From Verrucomicrobiota bacterium (GTDB lineage Bacteria; Verrucomicrobiota; Kiritimatiellia; UBA8416): DNA of 38,036 nucleotides. Made by a program: the position numbers and the translations under genes. Shown in pieces: positions 1 through 8,782 of this stretch (positions within the stretch are counted from its first letter, which is position 1; every line of letters starts with the position of its first letter). The stretch covers positions 1 to 38,036 of the forward strand of contig JABGOW010000489.1 in NCBI GenBank assembly GCA_018645275.1, given 5' to 3'. Under the pieces are notes generated by a model that ran no database searches, was not told the DNA's origin, and was given only the letters and a program-made list of their open reading frames with translations.

Positions 1-637
1 CGCCTTTGAGCTGATTCCAGAAAACCTTCGGGAGAAGGCGGCCGGGCATCTGGTAGAGCTGGTTCACGCGGCTGACGATCATCTTCGCACCGGGTTCCTC
101 GGCACGCCGTTTATCACCTCGATTCTCGACGATATGGGACACAGTGACCTGGCACGCAAGGTCCTGTTCAAAGAGACGTACCCCTCCTGGTTCTTCTCGA
201 TCAACCAGGGCGCCACGACCATGTGGGAGCGATGGAACAGCTACAGCCACAAGGATGGTTTCGGCAATGCCGGCATGAACTCGTTCAACCATTACGCCTA
301 TGGCGCGATCAATAGTTGGATGGTCGAGCGCCTGGCAGGACTGGCTCCGGATCCCGCGCAGCCCGGCTACAAGCACTTCTTCATTCAGCCGCTTCCCGGC
401 GGTCCCCTGAAGTCGGCGGAGGCGACGCTGGAGACCCCGTACGGCCCGGCGAGGAGTGCGTGGACGCTGAAGGGCGATAGGCTACAGCTTGAAGTCACAG
501 TCCCGCCGAATACGACCGCGACGCTGCGCGTGCCGGCAGGCTGGTCGGGCAAGAATCTTCCGACAGAGCTGGCTCCCGGTAAGCATCGGCTAAAGTTGGT
601 GCGCAACCTTGCCAAAGAAGAGGAGCATCATGGATAG
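1..637 (+). CDS. alpha-L-rhamnosidase, GH78, 3' part (5' end outside window)
   Basis: The reading frame is open from base 2 to the stop at 635-637, so only about 211 C-terminal residues are present. The visible part covers the end of the (alpha/alpha)6 barrel of bacterial GH78 enzymes, with the family-typical stretches TTMWERWNSY and SFNHYAYGAINSWMVERLAG. A small beta domain follows (from about PYGPARSAWTLKGD), as in Bac_rhamnosid_C. The family removes terminal alpha-L-rhamnose from glycans, usually after export; the signal peptide cannot be seen here. The stop overlaps the ATG of the next gene (ATGGATAG), which suggests translational coupling with the sulfatase. The pairing implies that the rhamnose side chains of the target glycan are sulfated or lie next to sulfate, which is inference. 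Confidence 0.9.
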   Translation, partial: AFELIPENLREKAAGHLVELVHAADDHLRTGFLGTPFITSILDDMGHSDLARKVLFKETYPSWFFSINQGATTMWERWNSYSHKDGFGNAGMNSFNHYAYGAINSWMVERLAGLAPDPAQPGYKHFFIQPLPGGPLKSAEATLETPYGPARSAWTLKGDRLQLEVTVPPNTTATLRVPAGWSGKNLPTELAPGKHRLKLVRNLAKEEEHHG

Positions 638-2000
638 ACGGGAGTTCGTGAAAAGAACAGGAGCTGCGGCTCTTGCGGTCGCAGGAAGCTCAGCATATGC
701 TCGCGCTGAGACAGCGGGAGCGAAGCGGCCGAACATCCTGCTGATCTTCTCGGATCAACAGCATTGGCAGGCGCTGGGCTTCATGGATCCGTTCTTCGCC
801 ACGCCCAACCTGGACGGGCTGGCAGAGGAAAGCGTGGTGTTCGAGCGATCCTTCTGCAGCACCCCACAGTGCTCGCCAAGTCGATCATCTCTCCTGACCG
901 GCTTCTACCCGAGCACAACTGACGTTCTGGGCAACGTGGGAGCCGCTGGAGGCAATTCCCTTGCGATACCAACGATAGGAAAGGAGCTCCAGGACGCCAA
1001 TTACGTGACCGGCTATTTCGGCAAGTGGCACCTTGGCGGCAAGGCGGTTGCGACGGCGGGGTGGGACCATCATGACTTCGCGACCAATGATCGCAAGGCA
1101 GAGTCGGGCGCCCTTGAGTTTCTCAAGACAAAACGCGATGAGAGCAGGCCATTTGCGCTGTTTGTGTCGATCAACAACCCGCACGATGTTTACGCCTTCA
1201 AGCGACACAAATCGAACCGTGGTGACGTCCCCATGCCACCCTCCTGGGCTGGCGAAACATTCGACGGCAAGCCCCCCATCCAGAAGCAATTCATGGAGGA
1301 GGATCAGGGAAAGGCGATTCATGGCCACCCCCGCGATGAATGGCAGAAGTACAGGGACTGCTATCGCAGCAAGACAGAGCTATACGACCGAAATGTCGGA
1401 GCGATCCTGGATGAACTGAAACGACAAGGTCAGTGGGATAACACAATCATCATCGTCACATCAGACCACGGCGATATGGACACGCAGCACAAACTGATCT
1501 TCAAAGGTCCCTTCATGTACGAACACATGATGCGCGTTCCGCTGATGATTCGGGTTCCCAGGGCGTTCTCCACTCTTGCCCCGCGCCGGATCAAAGAGAC
1601 CGATGTGGTTAACGTCGATATTGTCCCAACCATCCGGGATTTCTGCAGTCTACCGAGCCGGAACGCGCACGGCCTCTCACTCGCGCCCCTGTTTTCTAAA
1701 CCGGAACACTACACCCCCCGGGATTTCGTCATTGGACAGTACTACAGCAAGCAGAAGTGGGTAAACCCGATTCGGATGATTCGCACCGGCGACTACAAAC
1801 TCAACCGTCATATTCCCTGGGGAGACGAGCTATACGATCTGAAGCATGATCCCCACGAGTTGACGAATCTTGCGGACGACCCACACTACGCCGACATCAA
1901 GCGCGACCTGGAGACGAAGCTGGACCGATGGCTCAAGGAACACGATGACCCGTTCTACGCATTGCAGGCCACCTCCCGCCAAGGCGAGACACTCGACTAA
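630..2000 (+). CDS. Tat-exported sulfatase (Cys-type, S1 family)
   Basis: This 456-residue type I sulfatase hydrolyses sulfate esters after export. The ATG at 630 is chosen because AAGAGGAG lies just upstream and a twin-arginine signal (DRREFVKRTG) begins at residue 2; earlier in-frame starts would bury both. The metal-binding motif SDQQ is at about residues 41-44. The formylglycine site CSPSR begins at Cys81, GKWHLGG is near residue 132, and the second metal motif SDHGD is near residue 278. The Cys form needs a formylglycine-generating enzyme, and none is encoded in this window. The Tat signal suggests export in the folded state, unlike the other sulfatases here, which carry Sec-type leaders. 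The gene overlaps the rhamnosidase by 8 bases and ends 15 bases from the convergent esterase gene. The exact substrate is unknown. Confidence 0.93.
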   Translation: MDRREFVKRTGAAALAVAGSSAYARAETAGAKRPNILLIFSDQQHWQALGFMDPFFATPNLDGLAEESVVFERSFCSTPQCSPSRSSLLTGFYPSTTDVLGNVGAAGGNSLAIPTIGKELQDANYVTGYFGKWHLGGKAVATAGWDHHDFATNDRKAESGALEFLKTKRDESRPFALFVSINNPHDVYAFKRHKSNRGDVPMPPSWAGETFDGKPPIQKQFMEEDQGKAIHGHPRDEWQKYRDCYRSKTELYDRNVGAILDELKRQGQWDNTIIIVTSDHGDMDTQHKLIFKGPFMYEHMMRVPLMIRVPRAFSTLAPRRIKETDVVNVDIVPTIRDFCSLPSRNAHGLSLAPLFSKPEHYTPRDFVIGQYYSKQKWVNPIRMIRTGDYKLNRHIPWGDELYDLKHDPHELTNLADDPHYADIKRDLETKLDRWLKEHDDPFYALQATSRQGETLD

Positions 2001-2015
2001 CCACTGGTCTTTGCT

Positions 2016-4250
2016 CTACGGAACACTCAACGCTTCGAGAACAAGCGTCGAGAGCAGGCGATTCCCTTGGGCATTCATGTGGACGGAATCCCCGGTCAGA
2101 ATTCCCCTTTCCGCATTCTCCGGATTGTGCTCTTTGAGATAGGTGATGAACGCCTTGCGCAGGTCAAGTAGCTGGGAGCCACTCTCCTTCGCCACCTTCC
2201 GGCTGATATCCGAGTACTGGTCGAGCATCTTGTCGTCGGGATTCGAGCCATCTGTTTTCTCGCCGATCACCGTCGGCGTGCAGAGGATGACTCGCGCGCC
2301 AACAGCGTTGATCTTGCCGATCATGTCTTTGAGGCCGTTTTCAAAGTCTTCCGGCGTCGTCCCCTTCTTCCCGCGCGCCACCACCCTGGGATGGGTCCAA
2401 TGCCACACATCATTGATGCCGATATAGATCAGGACGATGGTAGGCTTCTTCTGGAGCACATCGCTATCAAGGCGTCTCTGACAGTCGGGTACTTTGTGTC
2501 CGCCCTTGCCGGCGCCAATGGTCTCAATATTCAGGCCTGCGTACGCGTTGGAAATCGCCTGTGACGTCAACGTAACGTAGCCACCGGGCCTGACACCCGC
2601 CGCCGTGATCGAGTCCCCCAGGAATACAATCCTGTCGTTCTGCTTGAGCGACTTCCCGCCAAGGGATTCGGCCTTCGCCGGGGCAGGCTGCGCGTCTGTG
2701 AGATCCCACGTATCGGTACGGAATGGTGAGGCAGGAAAGCCCTCTGTGCTGTAGAGACTGCATCCAACCGGGTTGTCTGCCCAAGCATAGCGCACAGCAG
2801 CAGGATCCTTGATGGCGGCCGCACTGACCTCCACGCAATCCTCGCCATCGCGCTGCGCAATGGCGGCATCGGCCCAGACAAAGGTCTTGTCCGGTCCAGC
2901 AATAGCGAAGCCCTTCAGCTCGCCTCCTTTGGCCATAAGCCCAGAACCCGTGTAGTCAAAGCTGACGACAACCGTGCTGCCTTCAACGGCAAATGACTTC
3001 ATGAACGGGGTCGTTGGCGTCCCTCTGCCATAGGTCTTGTTCAGAATGGTCGAGGCTAGCCGAAAACCGACATCCTGCTTATTCTTCGGGTGGATGTTCT
3101 TGGCTTCTCCAATGTCGATCGTGGTGGTGGTGTAGGCTGACGGCGTGTTCTGGGCAACATGCACAAAGCTCTCGCGTATCACCGGCCAGATATTGTCCGA
3201 CTCAACCGGCGCCACTTGCTCCTTTTTGAAGTTGGGAAGCTGTACGGCATAAAAGGGAATGTCCTGTCCCCATTCCGTGCGCCAACAACGCACCATGCGA
3301 TCCAACTGGACGCGATAATGCTCAGCAGTAGCCAGCGCCTTGGCATTCCTTTCGCCCTGGTACCACATGGCCCCCTTGATTGCAAAAGGGAGCAACGGAT
3401 GGATCATGCCGTTGTACAGATTGGCGGGGTAGTTCTGATTCAGGCGTGGATCGGTCTTGAGTCGCGGACGGCGCGGTGCACGCTTCTTCTGGACCTTCGC
3501 CGCAGCAACGCTGTCCTCCCACGTCTTCAGTTGCTGTTCATACTGGGCCTTGGCCTGCTCTAGCGAAAACCCCTTGGCTCTGACGTCAGACGCGGCTTTG
3601 CTCTCACTGGCAAACGGATCCTCTGTCTGCGCCGCTAGAGGCGTCCAGGCTTCGACACAGGTTCCGCCCCAGCAGGACGTGAGCAGTCCAATCGGAACCT
3701 TGAGATCCTTATGCAGCTCCCGCCCCGTGAAATAGGCCGTGGCTGAGAAATTCTTGACGGTATTCGAAGCACAGACCACCCATGCGCCATTGCAGTCCGA
3801 AGCTTCCTCCAATACCGCCGCGCGCCCAACCATGAAAGAGCGGATATGAGGATAGTCGGCCTTTGCCACCTCTTCATCGGGATTGTTCGCCTTGGAAACC
3901 GGCCACGCCATGTTCGACTGGCCCGAGCACAACCAGACATCACCGGAGAGCACATTATTGATCTCTACGGTGTTGTTGCCCTTGATGGTAAGCGTAAACG
4001 GACCTCCGGCAGCCGGTGTCTGAAGCTTTACCTGCCACTTGCCGGCTTTGTCTACTGTCGTTGAGGCCGATTTGCCCCAACTGCCGCCCACGGTCACCTT
4101 CTCGCCCGCGTCGCCCCAACCCCATACAGCGGCTTGCGTGTCGCGCTGGATAACCATGTTGTCCGTAAACAACCCGGCAGGCTTGATGTCCGCCATAGCG
4201 ACAGATGCCACCGTAGCCATTGTGATAATCATCAGTCTTCGTGCATTCAT
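2016..4250 (-). CDS. sialate O-acetylesterase-like / SGNH hydrolase fusion
   Basis: This 744-residue secreted protein joins two esterase modules. A Sec-type leader (about residues 1-20) is followed by a SASA-type carbohydrate esterase domain. Its nucleophile block CSGQSNM has Ser112, with GGTCVEAW, MWYQGERNA (usually WYQGESNA) and the Asp/His block IHPKNKQ downstream. From about residue 535 a second domain begins with the GDSL block FLGDSITAAG (Ser near 547), then GINDVWHW and GDSVHMNAQG, the standard SGNH signature. Both halves keep their catalytic residues, so the protein could remove acyl groups at two kinds of position. Annotation as sialate-specific is only a family name; many relatives act on acetylated plant or algal glycans. 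The gene is last in the minus-strand run, and its stop faces the plus-strand sulfatase stop across 15 bases. Confidence 0.9.
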   Translation of the reverse strand: MNARRLMIITMATVASVAMADIKPAGLFTDNMVIQRDTQAAVWGWGDAGEKVTVGGSWGKSASTTVDKAGKWQVKLQTPAAGGPFTLTIKGNNTVEINNVLSGDVWLCSGQSNMAWPVSKANNPDEEVAKADYPHIRSFMVGRAAVLEEASDCNGAWVVCASNTVKNFSATAYFTGRELHKDLKVPIGLLTSCWGGTCVEAWTPLAAQTEDPFASESKAASDVRAKGFSLEQAKAQYEQQLKTWEDSVAAAKVQKKRAPRRPRLKTDPRLNQNYPANLYNGMIHPLLPFAIKGAMWYQGERNAKALATAEHYRVQLDRMVRCWRTEWGQDIPFYAVQLPNFKKEQVAPVESDNIWPVIRESFVHVAQNTPSAYTTTTIDIGEAKNIHPKNKQDVGFRLASTILNKTYGRGTPTTPFMKSFAVEGSTVVVSFDYTGSGLMAKGGELKGFAIAGPDKTFVWADAAIAQRDGEDCVEVSAAAIKDPAAVRYAWADNPVGCSLYSTEGFPASPFRTDTWDLTDAQPAPAKAESLGGKSLKQNDRIVFLGDSITAAGVRPGGYVTLTSQAISNAYAGLNIETIGAGKGGHKVPDCQRRLDSDVLQKKPTIVLIYIGINDVWHWTHPRVVARGKKGTTPEDFENGLKDMIGKINAVGARVILCTPTVIGEKTDGSNPDDKMLDQYSDISRKVAKESGSQLLDLRKAFITYLKEHNPENAERGILTGDSVHMNAQGNRLLSTLVLEALSVP

Positions 4251-4379
4251 TCTGTTGTTCCTTTCGTTGTGGTCCTAACGTTATCCGTAAGTCTCTTTAG
4301 TAGCGAACTGATTTCCGAAAGTAGCCCCGGGCCGTGCATCCTCCAAATCAACAGCTCGATATCTTCGCAGGTCTTTGCG

Positions 4380-4455
4380 CACCAAACACCAAACACTGAA
4401 TACTGAACACTGAACACCGAACACCGAACACTGAACACTGAACACTGAACACTGA
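4380..4455. repeat. 7-bp tandem repeat, unit GAACACT with variants
   Basis: About ten imperfect copies of a 7-bp unit (GAACACT, with GAACACC and AAACACC variants) run directly up to the stop of the sulfatase gene at 4459. The array lies in the 208-base gap between that sulfatase and the downstream esterase gene. Nothing else is recognisable in the gap except the AT-richer leader of the esterase gene. Arrays of this type are scattered in many PVC genomes. It is too short and too regular to be a CRISPR. Confidence 0.85.
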
Positions 4456-4458
4456 CCT

Positions 4459-5973
4459 CTACGCCCCCATCAATCCCGGCGCAACAACCGGATCATCCAA
4501 TTCTTCGATCAGCTTCCGCAGCTTCTCTTCCATGCGTTCACGCACTGCCTTGTATTCAGGATTCGAGGTGCGATTCTCCATTTCGTCCGGATCATTCTTC
4601 AGGTCAAAGAGCTCCCATTGGAAACGGCCCTTCATGCCCGGGTAGTGGATCAGTTTGTAGCGCTCGGTGCGCACCCCGATCATTTCGGGCAAACGCTCGC
4701 CGTGGCTGTAGAAATGGTAGTAGGAGGCATCGCGCACCTGCTCGGCTTTGCCCTCCAGGATGGGTTTCAGGGAATGGCCCTGCATGTCGTCAGGAACCGG
4801 CAGCCCCGCGAACTGCAACAGCGTCGGCGCAAGGTCGACATGACTGACCATAGATTCATGCACCATACCGGCCTCAATGACGCCCGGCAGACGGACGAGC
4901 AGTGGCTGATGCATCGGACCCTCATACATCCACTGCTTGTTATACAGTCCATGCTCGCCCAGAGAGAAGCCCTGGTCCGAGGTATAGATCACCAGCGTGT
5001 CCTTCGCGAGACCACTCTCATCGAGGTACTTCAGAATCCGCCCTACATTGTCATCCACCGACTTCACCAGCCGGTAGTACCCCTTGATGTACTCCTGGTA
5101 GATGGCGCGCGTCAGTTCATCTCTTGTGATGTCCGGATTCTGCTTCTCCAGCTGCTCGCGATGTTTCAAAAAGGCCGGCCCCAACACCAGGCGATTTGCG
5201 GTCATAATGTCTGCGATGGCCTCCGGAGTTCGCCCCTCATAGTCATCCAGCAGCGTGGTCGGCTCGGGGATCTCGACATCCTTGAGGAATTCCTCGTACT
5301 TTTTCGGCGGGGTATACGGCGCATGCGGCGGCTTCGGATGCAACAACATGCAGAAGGGCTTTCCACCCTTCCGGTTCTTGAGCCAGGTGAGCGCCTCTGT
5401 CGTCATTACGTCATTGTTGTAGCCCTTGAGCTTCCGCCCGCCACTGAAACAGCTCTTCCGGTCCTTCGGCGACCAGGGAATCCACTCATGCTGCGGCTCG
5501 TACACCGTGGGGTTAATGGCCATGCCCTGCATCTTCATCACGCAGTAGTGGTCAAACCCAGTCGGCTGGGAAAGCAGGTGCCACTTCCCAAACAGCGACG
5601 TTTCATAGCCGCCGGCCTGCAGCAGCTTGGGGAACGTCTGCTGCGATCCGTTGAAGTTTTGATTCAGGTGCGTGGTACCGTTCTTGTGGGAGTACTTCCC
5701 GGTCAGCACCACCGCGCGCGAGGGCGTGCAGAAAGAGTTGGGCGTAAGCGCATGCTCAAACCGCATTCCTTCACTAGCGATCCGATCCAGCGCCGGGGTC
5801 CGGATATCCGTGTTCCCATAACACCCAATGGCCTTCTTCGCATGGTCATCCGACAGAATCAGCAGAATGTTTACCCGCCCTGCCCCAGCAGGCGAGCGTG
5901 GCGGGTTTGGACGCGTCGCCGCAACCGCGTTCATTCCCAGTAGTATCGACAGACATGCTATTGATTTCTTCAT
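4459..5973 (-). CDS. secreted sulfatase (Cys-type, S1 family)
   Basis: This is a 504-residue sulfatase. The start at 5973 gives a Sec signal peptide (MKKSIACLSILLGMNAVAA) and has AAGAGGA about nine bases upstream; longer in-frame starts run into a repeat-rich region. Metal-binding SDDH is at residues 41-44. The formylglycine site CTPSR begins at Cys82, followed by TGKYSHKNG, then FGKWHLLS and TSDQGFSLGEHG. The overall pattern resembles the GlcNAc-6-sulfatase/arylsulfatase-like branch, but the substrate cannot be assigned. Residues 21-34, between leader and catalytic domain, are encoded by a palindromic repeat (5869-5910) that is shared with the next sulfatase upstream but read there in another frame. 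The stop abuts the 7-bp tandem array. Confidence 0.94.
   Translation of the reverse strand: MKKSIACLSILLGMNAVAATRPNPPRSPAGAGRVNILLILSDDHAKKAIGCYGNTDIRTPALDRIASEGMRFEHALTPNSFCTPSRAVVLTGKYSHKNGTTHLNQNFNGSQQTFPKLLQAGGYETSLFGKWHLLSQPTGFDHYCVMKMQGMAINPTVYEPQHEWIPWSPKDRKSCFSGGRKLKGYNNDVMTTEALTWLKNRKGGKPFCMLLHPKPPHAPYTPPKKYEEFLKDVEIPEPTTLLDDYEGRTPEAIADIMTANRLVLGPAFLKHREQLEKQNPDITRDELTRAIYQEYIKGYYRLVKSVDDNVGRILKYLDESGLAKDTLVIYTSDQGFSLGEHGLYNKQWMYEGPMHQPLLVRLPGVIEAGMVHESMVSHVDLAPTLLQFAGLPVPDDMQGHSLKPILEGKAEQVRDASYYHFYSHGERLPEMIGVRTERYKLIHYPGMKGRFQWELFDLKNDPDEMENRTSNPEYKAVRERMEEKLRKLIEELDDPVVAPGLMGA
5869..5910. repeat. palindromic repeat inside sulfatase gene, copy 1
   Basis: This segment of about 42 bp has CCCGCC and GGCGGG near its ends. 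It matches 8568-8610 almost base for base. It encodes residues of the stretch RPNPPRSPAGAGRV just after the signal peptide. In the second gene the same bases are read one position out of phase, so only the DNA is conserved, not the peptide. It behaves like a mobile palindromic element tolerated in coding sequence. Confidence 0.75.
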
Positions 5974-6033
5974 CGTATGGTTCCTCTTCTTGCTTACTCT
6001 AATCCCTCGGGCCACTGGCAATTCTCCATTTTT

Positions 6034-6170
6034 GGAGTGCGGCGATGAAATCGCCGCTTTCCGCGAGCGCGGAGCGCGTGAATGAACCCAGAGCGATCTA
6101 CTCAATCTACACCCCTTGCCCTAGTCACGCTCCGCTCGAATCCAAAGCGGTGACTCCGTCACCGCACTCC
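6034..6170. repeat. large imperfect inverted repeat in 5974-6306 gap
   Basis: Left arm 6034-6081 and right arm 6125-6170 are imperfect reverse complements, and both outer ends read GGAGTGCGG inward. Each arm also holds its own hairpin: GCGGCGAT-gaa-ATCGCCGC on the left and GCGGTGAC-tcc-GTCACCGC on the right. The element fills much of the 333-base gap between two sulfatase genes. I see no gene in the rest of the gap. It resembles the non-autonomous palindromic repeats dispersed in PVC genomes. No downstream T-run marks it as a terminator. Confidence 0.75.
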
Positions 6171-6306
6171 ATATCCCCAAGCTTGACTTCTTCGGCTTTC
6201 AGCTCTCTTCCGTCCACTTAGCCCCGTACACCGGTGCCGACCATCCAGTTCTTCACCACAATGGCCGGATTGACCAGTGGGGAGTCAGGTGTCGCATCGA
6301 CATATC

Positions 6307-8679
6307 TCACCACGTCGGTGTCACGAATAGATTCAGCACCGAGAGCTTTGCCTCGGGTACCTCCAGCGAACGAATCTCGCGGCGCAGGTTGCGTATGGCG
6401 ATAGCGTACCGTTCATCTTCGACCGGTTTCTTGATGACGCCCCTGGCGGTCCGGATGGCCTGGTCAAGGGCTTTGATATCCAGACCGAGCTTGAGGGCGT
6501 TCTTCCGGGCGTCAGCGCCGGTATTGATTAGAGAGATCAGGCCCGGGCGCCAGGCATAGGCGTTGCCCGGATCGTCGGCAATGCTCCATCTCGTGTTGCC
6601 CGTGGGACCATGCCAGGGGGGGACGCTCTTGGACCGGACCAGGAAGCCGTTCTCATCGCGCAGGCAGAATATCCCGTGCGTCATTCCTGGGGGTGCAATC
6701 GCGGTCGCGATTCCATCGCCTAACTTGGCTGGAGCTCTGAACCATTCCTCGCAATGCGCACCTTCCCGCAACAGGTCCGACCCGTTCGCCGTGTAGACGA
6801 AAGCCGCATCGACGATCCGGGACCTCCCCTTACCCGTCTCAAATCGAACCGATACACGGTTGCCCTGCTCGGTCAATTCGAGCACGTTGGGGAGCTTGTC
6901 CGCGCCCGGGCACGTGCGCTCTGCGGGAACAACCTCTGGATTCTTGTATGGAAGCTGAGCCTCGAACTCCTCGAACCAGGCGTTCAGGTCTGCCAGCAGC
7001 TCCTGCCGCTTCTCCGGGTAGGTTTCCGCCAGGTTCTCCTGCTCGCCGAGATCAGCGCGGCTACCGTCCTCGTTGTAGAGCTTGAACAGCTCGATCGCCG
7101 GCCGTTTGTTCATCTCCGGCGCATGATTCAGGACCAGCTTCCACCCCTTCTTACGGACGGCACTCGAGGACGTGCCACCCACCGGCACGGTGAAGTAGAG
7201 CGTGTCACGCACGCTGCCGTCGGCGAACGTTGCTTCGTCCTGCTCCCCTTTCATGAGGGGGTAGATGTTACAACCGTCGAGGTCCAGCATGCTGGAAGCC
7301 ATGCTCGAGGCGCTCTTTGTAGGCCGGGAACGTTTCCCGGCCATCTCAGGCGCGGCCTCGTCATGGGGGACGGGAGACGCTCCCGTCCTACCTTCATACT
7401 CCACACCCGCCATTGCCATGAATGTCGGGAAGAGGTCAATCAGGTTGATCGGTGTATCGCTGGCACTGCCCGCCTTGATGCCCGGCCCCTGGATAATGAC
7501 CGGAACACGAATCCCGCCCTCGTAGATGGACGATTTACCCGCACGCAGTGGCGAGTTATCGGCCACGCGTTCCTTCGTGCCGAACCGGCCCTCGGCCGCG
7601 CCGTTGTCGGCGCTGACCACGATGTACGTGTTCTCGATCAGCTTGTGTCCGGGGTTGCGCGGATCGTCTGTCGTTTCGAGGAAAGTCAAGACCTTGCCGA
7701 CCATCCAGTCGAGACCATCCACCATCGAGGCGTAGTAGGGATTCTTCTGCCCCAACTGCTCATCCCATGCCTTCTTAGTGATTCTGCCCGAATCGGTCGG
7801 GAACGGTACGCCCATCTTCTCGCAGTAGTACGCAAGCCTCTTACGATCACGGGTGCTGATCGGGCCGTGAACCAGCGAGGGACACAGGTTGAGGAAGAAG
7901 GGCTGACCCGAATCCTTGGCCTTGCCCAGCCAGCGCACGGCCAGCTCACTCACCCCGTCACGCGGGCGATCATCATCGTTCGGATCGGTGCGAAACGGGT
8001 CATCCGGGCTGGAGGTGGCAAAGCCTGTGTGCCGGGGCTTAAGCGGCTGCCAAATCCCGTTCCAGTAATCACCCTTCTGCGGCATGTCCTTGTCCCAGAC
8101 GTCGGGGTCGTTGTAGTCCTTGGCCTTGCCGCCCCAACTGAAGTCGAAGCCATAGTCCAGCGGGGCCGGATACCCGCTGTTCCGTCCGCCGATATGCCAT
8201 TTCTTGATGTGGGCAGTCAGGTACCCCGCCCCTTTGAGCATCCGCCCGATGTTCGGTCTGGAGAGATCAAGTCGCATCGGGTAGAACCCATCGATAAAGA
8301 CCGATCCTTGGTTATGCGGCCGCGGCGGCGTGCTCCCCATCACGTGAAGGACGCCGGTGTGAGGCGTGTACTGCCCCGCCATATAGGCCGCGCGTGACGG
8401 CGCACAGGTGGCCGCCGGCGAGTAAGCCTGCATAAAGCGCATGCCGTTCTCCACGATCCGGTCCATGTGAGGCGTCTCATAGACCGACGCCTTCCCATGC
8501 ACGGCGCGGTAGTAAGCCGCCACATCCTGCCAGCCCAGGTCATCCGTCAGGATGTGGACGATGTTGGGTTTACCCGCCCCACCCCGGCAGGCAAGCGTGG
8601 CGGGCTTTGGAGCGGCAAACGTCATGCCCCCACTCAGAACCGCGCAAACACACAAACAACTCAACTTTGATCTTATCAT
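6307..8679 (-). CDS. secreted sulfatase with C-terminal extension (Cys-type)
   Basis: This is a 790-residue sulfatase. The ATG at 8679 is preferred because TAGGAGA lies about eight bases upstream and a Sec leader (MIRSKLSCLCVCAVLSGG) follows; an ATG six codons earlier lacks a site at good spacing. Metal-binding TDDLG is at residues 45-49 and the formylglycine site CAPSR begins at Cys92. KKWHIGG and VSADNGAAEG are the further active-site blocks. The catalytic domain takes up about 530 residues; the remaining 250 form an uncharacterised C-terminal part. Two palindromic repeats are read through in frame: 8568-8610 just after the leader, and 7319-7392 at about residues 428-455, between AGVEY and the LDGCNIYPLM segment. 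A direct-repeat operator candidate lies 104 bases upstream of the start. Substrate unknown. Confidence 0.93.
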   Translation of the reverse strand: MIRSKLSCLCVCAVLSGGMTFAAPKPATLACRGGAGKPNIVHILTDDLGWQDVAAYYRAVHGKASVYETPHMDRIVENGMRFMQAYSPAATCAPSRAAYMAGQYTPHTGVLHVMGSTPPRPHNQGSVFIDGFYPMRLDLSRPNIGRMLKGAGYLTAHIKKWHIGGRNSGYPAPLDYGFDFSWGGKAKDYNDPDVWDKDMPQKGDYWNGIWQPLKPRHTGFATSSPDDPFRTDPNDDDRPRDGVSELAVRWLGKAKDSGQPFFLNLCPSLVHGPISTRDRKRLAYYCEKMGVPFPTDSGRITKKAWDEQLGQKNPYYASMVDGLDWMVGKVLTFLETTDDPRNPGHKLIENTYIVVSADNGAAEGRFGTKERVADNSPLRAGKSSIYEGGIRVPVIIQGPGIKAGSASDTPINLIDLFPTFMAMAGVEYEGRTGASPVPHDEAAPEMAGKRSRPTKSASSMASSMLDLDGCNIYPLMKGEQDEATFADGSVRDTLYFTVPVGGTSSSAVRKKGWKLVLNHAPEMNKRPAIELFKLYNEDGSRADLGEQENLAETYPEKRQELLADLNAWFEEFEAQLPYKNPEVVPAERTCPGADKLPNVLELTEQGNRVSVRFETGKGRSRIVDAAFVYTANGSDLLREGAHCEEWFRAPAKLGDGIATAIAPPGMTHGIFCLRDENGFLVRSKSVPPWHGPTGNTRWSIADDPGNAYAWRPGLISLINTGADARKNALKLGLDIKALDQAIRTARGVIKKPVEDERYAIAIRNLRREIRSLEVPEAKLSVLNLFVTPTW
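7319..7392. repeat. palindromic repeat pair read in frame inside sulfatase gene
   Basis: Outer ends GTAGG and CCTAC frame two nested hairpins: GGCCGGGAA-cg-TTTCCCGGCC on the left and GACGGGAG-acg-CTCCCGTC on the right. In the sulfatase frame it encodes a Gly/Arg/Pro-rich segment that includes GRTGASPVPH. This peptide is recognisable as the translation of a repeat class common in PVC genomes. It interrupts an otherwise normal sulfatase region. Confidence 0.75.
8568..8610. repeat. palindromic repeat inside sulfatase gene, copy 2
   Basis: This is the second copy of the 5869-5910 element, with the same orientation relative to the gene and the same location between signal peptide and catalytic domain. 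It encodes KPATLACRGGAGK (residues 25-37), a different reading frame from copy 1. Confidence 0.75.
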
Positions 8680-8782
8680 CCTAAATCTCCTATCCATTAC
8701 GGTCGTTCTGTCAAAACCTCTTCGTCAACCGATCGCCAACACCATCCTGCCAGCTCCTCCGCTCCCCCACAACGGGCAACCA

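Noticed and set aside
4380-4455. Possible CRISPR array
   Set aside because: The unit is only 7 bases with no spacers; it is a simple tandem repeat, and no cas gene is present.
4618-5943. Long plus-strand frame of 441 codons opposite a sulfatase gene
   Set aside because: It is the mirror of a gene with clear active-site motifs, has no recognisable domain, and follows the codon pattern of the real gene.
6754-8397. Plus-strand frame of 547 codons opposite the long sulfatase
   Set aside because: It shows no family motif; the opposite strand has the signal peptide, CAPSR site and metal motifs in order.
8568-8610. Lipoprotein signal (TLAC) in the sulfatase N-terminus
   Set aside because: The Cys lies beyond a normal Sec leader, inside the palindromic repeat, and the preceding residues do not fit a lipobox.
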